The notes: a model not told the origin generated them from the letters alone. A stretch of DNA of 18,827 nucleotides from JAMCXS01 sp046705545 (GCA_046705545.1 JBJKQF010000003.1:1-18827), one strand, 5' to 3'; shown: positions 1-8,628, counted from the first letter of the stretch. Made by a program: numbers and translations.

Positions 1-1289
1 ACGCGGCTTCACGCGTTCCGGAAATTTCCGATGACATCACCTCCATCGACAACGCCATGAAGTGGGGCTTCAATTGGGAAAAGGGCGTTTTCGAACTTTG
101 GGATGCCATCGGCATCGAGAAGATCCTTCAGGAGTGGAAAAGAGAAGGCCGGGTGGTTCCTCCGCTTGTGCAGGAGCTGGTGAACGCGAACGGAAAGACC
201 TTTTACGTATCCGAGGCCGGCAGGCAACGTGTATTTGACCTGGGGAGCGGAAAATACGCGGCTGTTGAAGATCGCCCCGGCGTTCTGGTGCTGGCCGCCC
301 TGAAGGAACGCAAAAAGGAAGTTAAGCGGAACTCGGGAGCGAGCCTCGTGGACCTGGGCGAGGGAGTCGCGTGCCTGGAATTCCATTCCAAAATGAACAC
401 GATCGGCCCCGATACGGTGCAGATGGTTCATGTGGCGCTAAAGGCTCTGCGAGAAGATTTTGAGGCGCTGGTGATCGGCAACCAGGGCGCCAATTTTTGT
501 GTGGGCGCCAACCTGATGCTGATTCTGATGGCGATCCAGGAAGGCGAATGGGAGGAGATACACCAGATGGTTCGCGCCTTTCAGAACGCCAACATGGCGC
601 TGAAATACGCGCCCAAGCCGGTGGTTTCCGCTCCCTTCGGCTTGACGCTGGGCGGCGGGGTGGAGATGGCGCTACACTCAGCGCGAGTCCATGCGGCCGC
701 TGAGACTTACATGGGGCTGGTGGAGGCGGGCGTGGGACTGATTCCAGCGGGCGGAGGAACCAAGGAGATGCTGGTTCGCGCCATGGACGCCGTGCCGAGT
801 GACCAGGAAGCGGACCCGCTGGTTTATGTTAAGCAAATCTTTCTCAATATCGGCATGGCTAAGGTTTCTTCGAGCGGCGAAGACGCGCGGCGGCTTGGAT
901 ATCTATCCCCTCGGGATTCCATCAGTATGAATCACGACCGGCAGATCGCCGATGCCAAGCAACTGGCCCTCGGACTGGCTAAGTTGGGCTATCGTTCCGG
1001 CGAGCCCCGCGAGGATATCCGGGTGCTCGGCCAGGAAGCCTATTCCAAAATGAAGCTCGGCCTGCACCTGATGCGCCGCGCGGAACGTATTTCCGATTAC
1101 GACGTGGTGGCGGGAACCCAGCTTGCCAAAGTGCTTTCCGGCGGCGGCGAGTTTACTTCGCCCCAGGCGGTTTCGGAGCGATACCTGCTCGATCTCGAAC
1201 GGGAAGCGTTTTTGAGCCTTGCGGGCCAGCGAGGAACCCAGGAGCGGATCCAGCACATGCTCAAAACGGGAAAGCCGCTGAGAAATTGA
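1..1289 (+). CDS. fadN: 3-hydroxyacyl-CoA dehydrogenase / enoyl-CoA hydratase, FadN type (5' partial)
   Basis: This bifunctional beta-oxidation enzyme would hydrate trans-2-enoyl-CoA and oxidise the resulting 3-hydroxyacyl-CoA with NAD+, in the cytoplasm. The frame is open from base 3, upstream of the ATG at 57, and reads the typical end of the dehydrogenase helical domain (DDITSIDNAMKWGF), so the true start lies outside the window. After a linker comes a crotonase domain. Its oxyanion-hole segments are GANFCVGANL (near 484-513) and GLTLGGGVE (near 642-668), and the catalytic-type Glu sits in VEAGVGLIPAGGG (codon 723-725). The order dehydrogenase then hydratase is the FadN arrangement, the reverse of E. 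coli FadB. The gene is followed by fadA and, further on, fadE, as in the Bacillus subtilis fadNAE operon. The 121-base gap to the thiolase holds no gene. Family assignment is firm; chain-length preference cannot be read. Confidence 0.93.
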   Translation, partial: AASRVPEISDDITSIDNAMKWGFNWEKGVFELWDAIGIEKILQEWKREGRVVPPLVQELVNANGKTFYVSEAGRQRVFDLGSGKYAAVEDRPGVLVLAALKERKKEVKRNSGASLVDLGEGVACLEFHSKMNTIGPDTVQMVHVALKALREDFEALVIGNQGANFCVGANLMLILMAIQEGEWEEIHQMVRAFQNANMALKYAPKPVVSAPFGLTLGGGVEMALHSARVHAAAETYMGLVEAGVGLIPAGGGTKEMLVRAMDAVPSDQEADPLVYVKQIFLNIGMAKVSSSGEDARRLGYLSPRDSISMNHDRQIADAKQLALGLAKLGYRSGEPREDIRVLGQEAYSKMKLGLHLMRRAERISDYDVVAGTQLAKVLSGGGEFTSPQAVSERYLLDLEREAFLSLAGQRGTQERIQHMLKTGKPLRN

Positions 1290-1410
1290 TTTCTGCTTCC
1301 CGGTTTTCCGGGGAGAGCGGACTTATTGGCAATCGCCGAAAGGCTTTGGGGATCGGCGGGCCTGATGCCGACATCCAACAAGAAAGGGCGCACAAGCCGC
1401 CAGGGGTTTT

Positions 1411-2592
1411 ATGGAAGAAGCTGTCATCGTTTCCATTACGCGCACCGCGGTGGGGAAGGCTCCGCGCGGCGCGCTGCGCAACACGCGGCCTGACGACTTG
1501 GCCGCGGCCGTGATCAAAGAGGCTATCAAGCGCGTTCCGGGGCTTGATCCGGCTGAGGTGGAGGACGTGATCCTGGGCTGCGCGATGCCCGAGGCGCAGC
1601 AGGGTAACAACGTCGCGCGAATTGCTTCGCTACGAGCGGGGCTTCCCGTAACCTGCTCGGCGATGACGGTCAACCGCTTCTGTTCCTCCGGCCTTCAATC
1701 GATCGCTCTGGCTGCGGAGCGGTTCATGGCGGGGTTTGGAGATGTGATTGTCGCCGGCGGCACGGAGAGCATGAGCATGATTCCCATGGGAGGATTCCAT
1801 TTCTCGCCCAACCCCTATTTGATTGACCACTATCCCGATGCCTACCTGAACATGGGGTTGACTGCTGAAAATCTTGCTAGGAAATACCAGATCACGCGCG
1901 AACAGCAGGACGAGTTCGCGCTCCGAAGCCACCACCGCGCCCTTGCGGCCATTGATGAAGGCAAGTTCAAAGAAGAGATCACGCCCTTTGAAGTTGCCGA
2001 GATAAGCGTCGACGGAAGCGGCAAGCCGCAAACCCGCAAGTTCCTTTTTGAGACGGACGAAGGGCCTCGCCGCGACAGTTCCGCGGAGGCTTTGGCCCAG
2101 CTCCAACCGGCTTTCCACGCGCAAGGCACGGTGACTGCGGGCAATGCTTCCCAGATGAGCGACGGAGCTGCCGCTGCGGTGGTGATGTCCGCAAAAAAGG
2201 CCAAGGCGCTTGGGGCAAAGCCCATGGCTCGGTTCGTGAGTTTTGCCACGGCGGGCACGCTGCCAGAAGAGATGGGCATGGGTCCGGTTCTCGCCATTCC
2301 CAAGGCGCTGCGACACGCCGGGCTTTGCCTCTCTCAGATCGACGTGATCGAGCTAAACGAGGCTTTTGCGGCGCAGGCGCTGGCGGTCATCCACGAGGCA
2401 AAGCTTGACCTTGAGAAGACGAACGTAAACGGAGGCGCCGTTGCCCTGGGGCATCCTCTGGGTGCGACGGGCGCCAAGCTTACCGCCACCCTGCTGGGAG
2501 AAATGAAACGCAGAAAGACCCGTTACGGCATGGCGACCATGTGCATCGGAGGGGGCATGGGCGCTGCAGGAATTTTTGAAAATCTCCAATAA
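1411..2592 (+). CDS. fadA: Acetyl-CoA acyltransferase (thiolase)
   Basis: This is a 393-residue thiolase, the normal length of the family. It cleaves 3-ketoacyl-CoA with CoA to release acetyl-CoA, the last step of each beta-oxidation turn. The nucleophile Cys91 lies in NRFCSSGLQSIA. NEAFAAQA follows, then His348 in GHPLGATGAK and the second catalytic Cys378 in CIGGGMGAAG, so the catalytic triad is complete. The ATG at 1411 is preceded by AGGGG at 1402-1406. It lies downstream of fadN in the same direction and almost certainly shares its transcript. A biosynthetic acetoacetyl-CoA thiolase has the same motifs, but the fad context favours the degradative role. Confidence 0.94.
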   Translation: MEEAVIVSITRTAVGKAPRGALRNTRPDDLAAAVIKEAIKRVPGLDPAEVEDVILGCAMPEAQQGNNVARIASLRAGLPVTCSAMTVNRFCSSGLQSIALAAERFMAGFGDVIVAGGTESMSMIPMGGFHFSPNPYLIDHYPDAYLNMGLTAENLARKYQITREQQDEFALRSHHRALAAIDEGKFKEEITPFEVAEISVDGSGKPQTRKFLFETDEGPRRDSSAEALAQLQPAFHAQGTVTAGNASQMSDGAAAAVVMSAKKAKALGAKPMARFVSFATAGTLPEEMGMGPVLAIPKALRHAGLCLSQIDVIELNEAFAAQALAVIHEAKLDLEKTNVNGGAVALGHPLGATGAKLTATLLGEMKRRKTRYGMATMCIGGGMGAAGIFENLQ

Positions 2593-2641
2593 GTTTCATA
2601 GGCCTTCCTGTTGGAGGCGGCCCGGTTGGCGGAAAGGGAAA

Positions 2642-3769
2642 ATGATGACGACGATGCAGGAATACATAACTTTGGGCAGATCGGGGCTTCGGGTAAGTCC
2701 GATTTGCCTGGGCACCATGACCTTCGGCACGGAATGGGGATTCGGCGCGAACGAGGAAACCTCGCGCGCGGTGTTCGACCGTTACGTGGAGGCGGGAGGA
2801 AATTTTATTGATACCGCCGACGGCTATACGAACGGTCACAGCGAAGAATTGGTGGGCAAGTTTGTGGCCGAGCGGAAGCTGCGCGACCGCCTGGCGATTG
2901 CGACCAAGTTCACTTTCAGCGCGGACCGCACAAACTCCAACGCGGGAGGCAATGGGCGCAAGAACGCTCGCCGTGCGCTGGAAGGCTCGCTGCGCCGGTT
3001 GCAAATGGAATACGTGGACCTCTACTGGGTGCATGCCTGGGATGCCGTGACACCCGTGGAGGAACTTTTGGCAACAATGAACGATCTGGTCCGGGAAGGG
3101 AAGATTCTTCATTACGGCCTTTCGAACTTCCCAGCGTGGTACGTGGCGCGCATGGCCACGCTTGCCGAAAAGGAAGGCAAAGAACTTCCCATTGCGCTGC
3201 AACTTGAATATTCCCTGGTTGAGAGGAACATTGAGCGCGAGCACATCCCTGCCGCCCAAGAACTCGGCATGGGGATTTGTCCTTGGAGCCCGCTGGCCAG
3301 TGGATTCCTGACCGGGAAGTACCGCCGCACGCCGCAAGGAGCCCAGGGTGATGGTCGGCTGGAGAAGACCCGCGATTTGGGCAACCCGGCATTCGACAAA
3401 GCTACGGAAAGGAATTGGCCGATCCTGGAAGTACTATTACAGGTGGCAAAGGAAATCGGGCGCACTCCCGCCCAGGTGGCGCTCAACTGGGTGGCTGCGC
3501 AGCCCGGAGTTACTTCCACGATTATTGGCGCAACCAAGGCCGAGCAGCTTCAGGATAACCTTGCCGCTCTGGATTTTGCTCTGCTGGAAGAACTCTGCGC
3601 CCGTCTCAACCGCGCCAGCGCGCCGGAGGCCCTCCACCCCTACATCTTTTTTGGGCGCTCGCCATTCACGGAGATGATCAATGGAACTGCTGCGGTGCGA
3701 GGATGGGCTCCCACGCAGGCGTACTCCGCAGAGGATAACAAAGCGGCAAACGCTGGAGCCAGCCGCTAA
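2642..3769 (+). CDS. Aldo/keto reductase
   Basis: This NAD(P)H-dependent reductase of aldehydes or ketones has a TIM-barrel AKR fold and is about 375 residues long. The catalytic tetrad is visible: Asp57 and Tyr62 in FIDTADGY, Lys89 in IATKF, and His131 in YWVHAWD. The C-terminal cofactor-phosphate region GVTSTIIGATKAEQLQDNL is also present. An in-frame ATG at 2576 lies inside fadA and would add 22 basic, unfamily-like residues. The ATG at 2642, directly behind the purine-rich GGAAAGGGAA (2631-2640), is preferred, and ATGs at 2645 and 2654 are also possible. The gene sits between fadA and fadE, where the Bacillus fadNAE operon has nothing. It might reduce aldehydes arising from lipids, but this is inference from position only; the substrate is unknown. 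Confidence 0.9.
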   Translation: MMTTMQEYITLGRSGLRVSPICLGTMTFGTEWGFGANEETSRAVFDRYVEAGGNFIDTADGYTNGHSEELVGKFVAERKLRDRLAIATKFTFSADRTNSNAGGNGRKNARRALEGSLRRLQMEYVDLYWVHAWDAVTPVEELLATMNDLVREGKILHYGLSNFPAWYVARMATLAEKEGKELPIALQLEYSLVERNIEREHIPAAQELGMGICPWSPLASGFLTGKYRRTPQGAQGDGRLEKTRDLGNPAFDKATERNWPILEVLLQVAKEIGRTPAQVALNWVAAQPGVTSTIIGATKAEQLQDNLAALDFALLEELCARLNRASAPEALHPYIFFGRSPFTEMINGTAAVRGWAPTQAYSAEDNKAANAGASR

Positions 3770-3824
3770 GCCCGCAGCCTCGACGGCTTCCGAAAGCGCT
3801 TGTTGAATGTGAAAAGAGGAATTC

Positions 3825-5621
3825 ATGGCAGCAACCCCGGGAACATCGAAGATCAAAGGCGGTAGCTTTCTGATCGAAGTGAGAAGGCCCGGGGAGATTT
3901 TCACCCCGGAGGACTTGACGGACCAACACCGGTTGATTGCGCAGACGGCGGAGGAATTCATCAACCAGGAAATTGTTCCACGCATCCGTGAAATCGAAGC
4001 GCAGGACTTTGCATTGCTTCGGGAACTGCTCCGGAAGGCCGGCGAGATCGGGCTTCCCGCAACCGACGTCCCGCAAAAGTATGGAGGGTTGGAACTGGAT
4101 AAGGTTTCTTCCGTGATCGTGGCGGAAAAGATGGCCCGCAACGGTTCCTGGACCGCCACGATCGGCGCCCAGGCTGGCATTGCGGTCCTTCCCATCGCTT
4201 ATTTCGGCACGGACGAGCAAAAAGCCAAGTACGTTTCCAAGCTGGCGAGCGCCGAGTGGGTGGGCGCTTACGCACTGAGCGAGGAGAGTTCCGCCTCCGA
4301 TGCACTCAATTGCAAGACTCAAGCCACGCTGAGCTCCGATGGGAAGAATTACATTTTGAATGGCAGCAAGATGTGGATCACGAACGGCGGCTTTGCTGAT
4401 GTATTCATCGTCTTTGCCAAGGTCGATGGCGAGAAGTTCACCGCCTTCATTGTAGAGCGTGGGTTCTCTGGCGTTTTCCCGGGAGCCGAAGAACACAAGA
4501 TGGGCCTTCGCGGTTCTTCCACTACGCCCCTCAATTTTGAAAACGCCGTCGTGCCCGTGGAGAACGTTTTGGGAGAAGTTGGGAAAGGCCATCTGGTCGC
4601 TTTCAACATCCTGAATGTCGGCCGGTTGAAGTTGGGAGCGGGCTGCGTGGGCGGTGCTAAATACCTGATCGCCGAGACCCTCAAATGGGCCAAGGAGCGG
4701 GAGGCTTTCGGGCGGAAGATCGCTGACTTCGGGCTGATACAAGAGAAACTCGGGGAGATGGTGGCCCTAACCTACGCGACGGAAAGTATTTCCTACCGGA
4801 CGGCGGGTTTGATCGACCAAATGCTGGGAGGCGTGGATTTGGGCTCCGCGGCGGCGGGGCAGCAGATTCTTGCCGCGCTTCGCGAATACGCCGTAGAGTG
4901 TTCCATCCTGAAGGTTGTGGGAACGGAGACGCTGGATTGGATCGCCGACGAGGCCGTCCAGATTTTCGGCGGCTACGGTTTTACGAGCGACTCCGAGGTG
5001 GAGCGGGCTTTCCGGGACCAGCGCGTGAATCGAATCTTCGAGGGGACCAACGAAATTAATCGGCTGCTGATTACGGACATGCTGTTGAAGCGTTCGATGA
5101 AGGGAGAACTTGGGCTAATCCCTGCGGCGCAAAGACTTCTCGATGACATTCTCAGCCTGCCTTCGGAAGGGGGATCCGGAGACGAAGAAGAGCTTGCGGA
5201 TATCGCGGCGCTGCTCGAAGGCGGAAAGAAAGTAGTCCTGCTGGTAGCGGGGAGCGCGGTCCAGAAATACCTCAAGGCTCTTGCGGAAGAACAGGAAATT
5301 ATCGGCGTCCTCAGCAACTTGGTAATGGAAGTGTACGCGATTGAGAGCGCTATGCTTCGTGCCCGGAAGAAAATCCGCAAGTCCTCCGCGGGAGCTTGCC
5401 AGGCGGAAGCTGACGCCACACGCGCCTACGCCTATGAAGCCGCCGACCGGATGGAAGTTGGAGCCCGCCGGGCGCTTGCCAGGATCGCCGAAGGCGATAC
5501 GCTTCGCACGCAACTTGCCTTCCTCCGCCGGCTGCTGCGGAGGAATCCTCCGGACGTGTTCGGCCTTAAAAGGCGGGTCGCCGGCCGCGCACTCTCCGCC
5601 GGCCATTATCCATTTGCTTAA
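3825..5621 (+). CDS. fadE: Acyl-CoA dehydrogenase, long-chain FadE type
   Basis: This FAD-dependent enzyme introduces the trans-2 double bond into acyl-CoA, the first step of beta-oxidation, and passes electrons to electron-transfer flavoprotein. At 598 residues it matches Bacillus FadE and the VLCAD-like group rather than the roughly 380-residue short- and medium-chain enzymes. In order there is an N-terminal helical domain, a middle beta-domain with YALSEESSASDA (from Tyr149), a C-terminal helical domain with QIFGGYGFTSD, and the probable catalytic base Glu406 in IFEGTNEI. An extra helical region of about 160 residues follows and is typical of the long form. The ATG at 3825 has an AGAGGA ribosome binding site. 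It is the last gene of the fad cluster and faces the ACT gene. Confidence 0.94.
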   Translation: MAATPGTSKIKGGSFLIEVRRPGEIFTPEDLTDQHRLIAQTAEEFINQEIVPRIREIEAQDFALLRELLRKAGEIGLPATDVPQKYGGLELDKVSSVIVAEKMARNGSWTATIGAQAGIAVLPIAYFGTDEQKAKYVSKLASAEWVGAYALSEESSASDALNCKTQATLSSDGKNYILNGSKMWITNGGFADVFIVFAKVDGEKFTAFIVERGFSGVFPGAEEHKMGLRGSSTTPLNFENAVVPVENVLGEVGKGHLVAFNILNVGRLKLGAGCVGGAKYLIAETLKWAKEREAFGRKIADFGLIQEKLGEMVALTYATESISYRTAGLIDQMLGGVDLGSAAAGQQILAALREYAVECSILKVVGTETLDWIADEAVQIFGGYGFTSDSEVERAFRDQRVNRIFEGTNEINRLLITDMLLKRSMKGELGLIPAAQRLLDDILSLPSEGGSGDEEELADIAALLEGGKKVVLLVAGSAVQKYLKALAEEQEIIGVLSNLVMEVYAIESAMLRARKKIRKSSAGACQAEADATRAYAYEAADRMEVGARRALARIAEGDTLRTQLAFLRRLLRRNPPDVFGLKRRVAGRALSAGHYPFA

Positions 5622-5660
5622 ATTAGCGGCTCGGACAAGGAAGTCCGTCCCTCATGGTGG

Positions 5661-6056
5661 CTAGAAGCCTTTTAGCGCCTTGGCGGCCCCGGCAAGGTCT
5701 GAAACGGCCATCACTAGGTCTGCCTTTTTAGCGCCGGTAGCCACGGAAGCGTAGGCGTAATCAACGTTGACGTGCGCTTGCGCCAGGCGCTGGCCCACTT
5801 CCGCAAGCTTGCCGGGCTTGTCGGGAAGCGTGAGCCGGAAGACATCTTCTTCCGTCACCCGCAAATCCAGATTGCGAAGGACCTTTTTGGCCTTGGCGGG
5901 ACTTGTGACCAGCATGCGAACGGGGCTTTCTCCTCCCGTGCCATACGCCGTGAAGGCCACAATGTTCACCTTGGCTTTGGCCAAGGCCGCCGCAATCCGC
6001 GCGATCTGTCCTGGGGTGCTTTCGACCCATACGGAGACTTGTTTTGTCTTGCCCAT
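5661..6056 (-). CDS. Tandem ACT-domain protein
   Basis: This is a small soluble protein of 131 residues made almost entirely of two ACT domains. The first (about residues 3-62) begins KQVSVWVESTPGQIARIAAAL; the second (about 70-128) begins VFRLTLPDKPGKLAEVGQRL. ACT domains usually bind amino acids and regulate an enzyme, but no enzyme domain is fused here, so it may act in trans. The GTG at 6062 lies only one base after the AAGAGGA Shine-Dalgarno sequence (6064-6070). The ATG at 6056 has a normal 7-base spacing and is taken as the start. The gene converges on fadE and diverges from the ribokinase. An 11-bp stem lies directly upstream of its ribosome binding site. The regulatory target cannot be named. 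Confidence 0.85.
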   Translation of the reverse strand: MGKTKQVSVWVESTPGQIARIAAALAKAKVNIVAFTAYGTGGESPVRMLVTSPAKAKKVLRNLDLRVTEEDVFRLTLPDKPGKLAEVGQRLAQAHVNVDYAYASVATGAKKADLVMAVSDLAGAAKALKGF

Positions 6057-6076
6057 ACGCACATCCTCTTGAGAAA

Positions 6077-6113
6077 CTTGGGATGGCCTGAGAATACGCC
6101 AAAGGCCCCCAAG
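6077..6113. promoter_or_regulatory. Bulged inverted repeat in the ACT/ribokinase divergent region
   Basis: CTTGGG (6077-6082) pairs with CCCAAG (6108-6113), and GGCCT (6085-6089) pairs with AGGCC (6103-6107). This gives 11 base pairs with a 2-base bulge and a 13-base loop. On the - strand RNA the stem ends 6 bases before the AAGAGGA ribosome binding site of the ACT gene, so it could be a leader hairpin. As DNA it could equally be an operator shared by the two divergent genes. No poly-T tract makes it a convincing terminator. Confidence 0.5.
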
Positions 6114-6157
6114 AGTAAAGCTGAACGCACGTCGAGTCGCTCATCACAATGGGAATT

Positions 6158-6165
6158 GAGGAGGG
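6158..6165 (+). promoter_or_regulatory. Ribosome binding site deciding the ribokinase start
   Basis: GAGGAGGG is an almost ideal Shine-Dalgarno sequence and lies 4 bases before GTG at 6170. The in-frame ATG at 6149 would place this motif inside the coding region, so GTG is chosen as the start. Confidence 0.75.
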
Positions 6166-6169
6166 AACT

Positions 6170-7117
6170 GTGAAACAAGTGGAAGACGTTCGGGTGGTAG
6201 TGGCGGGAAGCAATAATTTCGATATGGTGGTGAACTTGGAGCGGGTTCCCCGGGAAGGGGAGAACCTGCTGGCGACGAACCTGAAGTTTTTCCCCGGGGG
6301 CAAAGGAGCCAACCAGGCGGTGGCGGTAGCCCGTCTGGGAGCCCAATCCACTCTGATTGGAGCGGTCGGGCAGGACGTGATTGGAGATTTCCTGCTCGGC
6401 AATCTTGAAAAGAGCGGCATCAACACACGCTGGGTCAAGCGCGACCCCGGCCGCGCCACGGGCTGCGCTTTTATAGCGATTTATCCCAGCGGGAATAACA
6501 CCATCGTTGTCGATCCTGCCGCGAATTACACCCTGACGCCTGGAGAGATCGACGCCGCTCAGGAATCGATTGGCGCGGCCGACGCGGTTCTCACGGTGCT
6601 GGAGATTCCCATCGAGACGGTGGAAGCAGTTCTGCGGGCGGGGAGGAAGGCCGGCAAATTGACCATCCTTGATGCGGGACCGCCCCGCAAGTGTTCGGAG
6701 GAGGTCTTAAGGCTTGCGGATATCGTCTCCCCCAACGAGACGGAGCTCGAAGCTCTTACTGGAGAAGCGGTTGGAAGCAGGGAAGCAGTGCGGAAAGCTG
6801 CAGAAAAACTGCTGGGGCTCGGCGCCAAGACGGTGGTGGTGAAGATGGGCAGCGACGGCTCAATGCTGGTGACCGCCGAGGGCTCGAGACATTTTCCAGC
6901 CCACAGGATCCAGCCTGTTGACCCCACCGCCGCTGGTGACGCATTCACCGCGGCTCTGACGATCAAGCTTGCCGCGGGAACGCCCATCGAGGATGCCATT
7001 CGCTATGCGAACGCTGCCGGCGCCCTAGCCGTTACGAAACGCGGAGCCATCCCCTCTCTCCCAACGCGCGAGGAAGTCGAGGCACTTTCCGGGCAAGCGG
7101 GCTCAAGCCGGGTCTAG
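6170..7117 (+). CDS. rbsK: Ribokinase (PfkB family)
   Basis: This ATP-dependent sugar kinase most likely phosphorylates D-ribose at the 5-hydroxyl to feed the pentose phosphate pathway. It has 315 residues from the GTG start, a normal ribokinase length. The N-terminal PfkB signature is GGKGANQAVAVARLGAQ (from residue 43). The C-terminal signature DPTAAGDAFTAAL (from residue 251) holds the catalytic base Asp257; ribokinases usually read GAGD where this one reads AAGD. SPNETE in the middle is also typical. It diverges from the ACT gene and converges on the interrupted mutarotase-like gene, 24 bases away. No ribose transporter adjoins it, so ribose specificity rests on overall resemblance. Stop codon is TAG. 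Confidence 0.88.
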   Translation: MKQVEDVRVVVAGSNNFDMVVNLERVPREGENLLATNLKFFPGGKGANQAVAVARLGAQSTLIGAVGQDVIGDFLLGNLEKSGINTRWVKRDPGRATGCAFIAIYPSGNNTIVVDPAANYTLTPGEIDAAQESIGAADAVLTVLEIPIETVEAVLRAGRKAGKLTILDAGPPRKCSEEVLRLADIVSPNETELEALTGEAVGSREAVRKAAEKLLGLGAKTVVVKMGSDGSMLVTAEGSRHFPAHRIQPVDPTAAGDAFTAALTIKLAAGTPIEDAIRYANAAGALAVTKRGAIPSLPTREEVEALSGQAGSSRV

Positions 7118-7141
7118 GGCCGCTCTAGAGCTTCTTGCTGA

Positions 7142-8599
7142 TTACTCGGCCGGCTGAAGGATCGCGTTCCCCAGAAAGCCCCGGTTCTCACCTTTGGTAT
7201 CGACCACGCGCAGGCTGACCCGGTAAGCATCCGACGGCAGCGGCACAGACTTGGCCAGGCGAACCACCCGGCGGGGGTCCACCGTCTCAAGCGTGGTGTG
7301 CGCAAGTTTTTTTCCCATGGAGGTGTAGAAGACCGCCTCGATGGTTCCCGGAACGAAAACCCCGACCACTCCAGTCAAGTTGACCTGGTTCCCGGAAATT
7401 TTTGCGGAAAACGGCTGGCTGATGACGCCGGCCCAAACCGCATTCTGAATGGGATTGGGCGCACGCGCCGGCGCCCAGTGGACGGTGAATTCGTATTGCT
7501 GGCCGGGGTCGAGGGTTGCGTACGGGCTGATGACTTCGGTTTCCATGATGTAAGGAGTTTCTTTGGGGTTGGCGGCGTACGTCTGGAAGAAAGGACCCCT
7601 GGAGATGGTGCCGGGACCGTTGTTCCATGATTCCACGGAAGCGCCGTCAGGATACGGTTTGCTGGGAAAATACTTGAACGTCTCAACCAGAGAAAGATCC
7701 TTCTGCGCATTTTCAACGGCGTACCATCCGGCGTTCGAGTCTGTCGCCACCTTGCCCACGCGGTAGTCATAGTGCGCACGCAACATGCGTCCGCCGTCAA
7801 TTGTGCGATAGCTGGGATTCAGAACGTCGCCGTAAAGATGGGTGAATCCACCCGGGAAAATGCTGTGGGGATTGATGGGAATGTACACGTAAAGATCGGG
7901 ATTGGGCTTGGAATGATCATGCGCGTCCGAGGCGTCGTTCTGAATCAGGTGCCAGATTCCCCAGCGAATTTGGCGCTGGCTGGTGTTTCTCTACACCTGA
8001 TCAACCTGAACGCGCGTTGTCCCCTCGTACACAGGGAAGGTGCTTTCGAACTGAATTCCGGTTCTGGGGTCAGAGGGACTGGTCACGCGGACCGCAACCT
8101 CCTGGGGTGTTTCCTTGACGATTTCCGACTTGAACCGGCTGCCGTCCAGGATGTAGTAGGGGACGCTAGGCCACTCATGATCGTTCCGCCAGCCTTCCGG
8201 CGCGGGCCACACTTTGTCTCCGCCGTAGTTGGCCCATCCGGACTTCAGATTGTTCTGGCTCGCGGGAAGAACCTTGCCCGCTAAGTCTGAGTTCACAAAA
8301 AAGTAGCTCTGGTCGCCGAGTTCCAACTGGATGGCGCGGCCACCGATTTCCGGCGCGATGTAAAGGTTGATGAGGCCGTTGGTCAGGAGATAGGCCTTCC
8401 ATCCGTTGTAGGTGGTCTTCTCAATCCTGGCAGCGAATGAAGGTACCGGAGCGGCCTCCACCGGCGTCGCGGAAAAGAGCGACAGGGAAGCTGGAAGAGA
8501 GACCGCCTTCCCGTTGTCTTTTACACTGCCGAGGGAACCCAGAAAGGAAAGTAGAACCAGGGAAATCAGAATGCGAAAAACACAGGTTAATCTTGTCAT
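7142..8599 (-). pseudogene. Secreted mutarotase-like (DUF4380-type) protein, interrupted by in-frame TAG
   Basis: The frame from ATG 8599 encodes 202 residues and then meets TAG at 7993-7991 (codon 203). The same frame continues without another stop to TAA at 7144-7142, giving 485 residues if read through. Sequence on both sides fits one protein: an N-terminal hydrophobic signal segment (about residues 8-24), NGLINLYIAPEIGGRAIQLE, NYGGDKVWPAPEGW, then directly after the stop RNTSQRQIRWGIWHLIQ and YVYIPINPHSIFPGGFTHLY. This resembles periplasmic DUF4380 and galactose-mutarotase-like beta-sandwich proteins, which contact sugars. One base change (for example from TAC, TTG, TGG or CAG) would restore it. 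It lies 29 bases behind the aldose epimerase as the last operon gene. A sequencing error or a strain polymorphism is possible. The family name is moderately sure; the interruption is directly seen. Confidence 0.8.
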
Positions 8600-8628
8600 G
8601 GCATGACCTCGGGTTGAGAGCTGCGGAT

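Noticed and set aside
1298..1313. CCCGG-TTTT-CCGGG hairpin after fadN
   Set aside because: The stem is only 5 base pairs, has no following T-tract, and lies inside an apparent operon.
1630..2316. 228-codon open frame on the - strand
   Set aside because: It lies fully opposite the thiolase gene and has no domain-like sequence.
2576..2641. Upstream start of the aldo/keto reductase inside fadA
   Set aside because: It would add a basic, unconserved 22-residue extension, while ATG 2642 has a purine-rich ribosome binding site.
2480..3337. 285-codon open frame on the - strand
   Set aside because: It is antisense to the thiolase end and the aldo/keto reductase; no family resemblance.
3678..4742. 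354-codon open frame on the - strand
   Set aside because: It lies opposite fadE, which has clear family motifs; the antisense translation shows no recognisable domain and is rich in residues typical of shadow frames.
5632..5647. CGGAC/GTCCG hairpin between the convergent fadE and ACT genes
   Set aside because: A 5-base-pair stem with a 6-base loop and no T-tract is too weak to call a terminator.
7122..7131. GCTCTAGAGC palindrome between rbsK and the interrupted gene
   Set aside because: A 10-base palindrome without loop or T-tract is not a convincing terminator and occurs by chance often enough.
7991..7993. TAG as a recoded sense codon (for example pyrrolysine)
   Set aside because: Intact genes nearby use TAG as stop, and no special structure or pylT/pylS gene was seen; a nonsense mutation is simpler.
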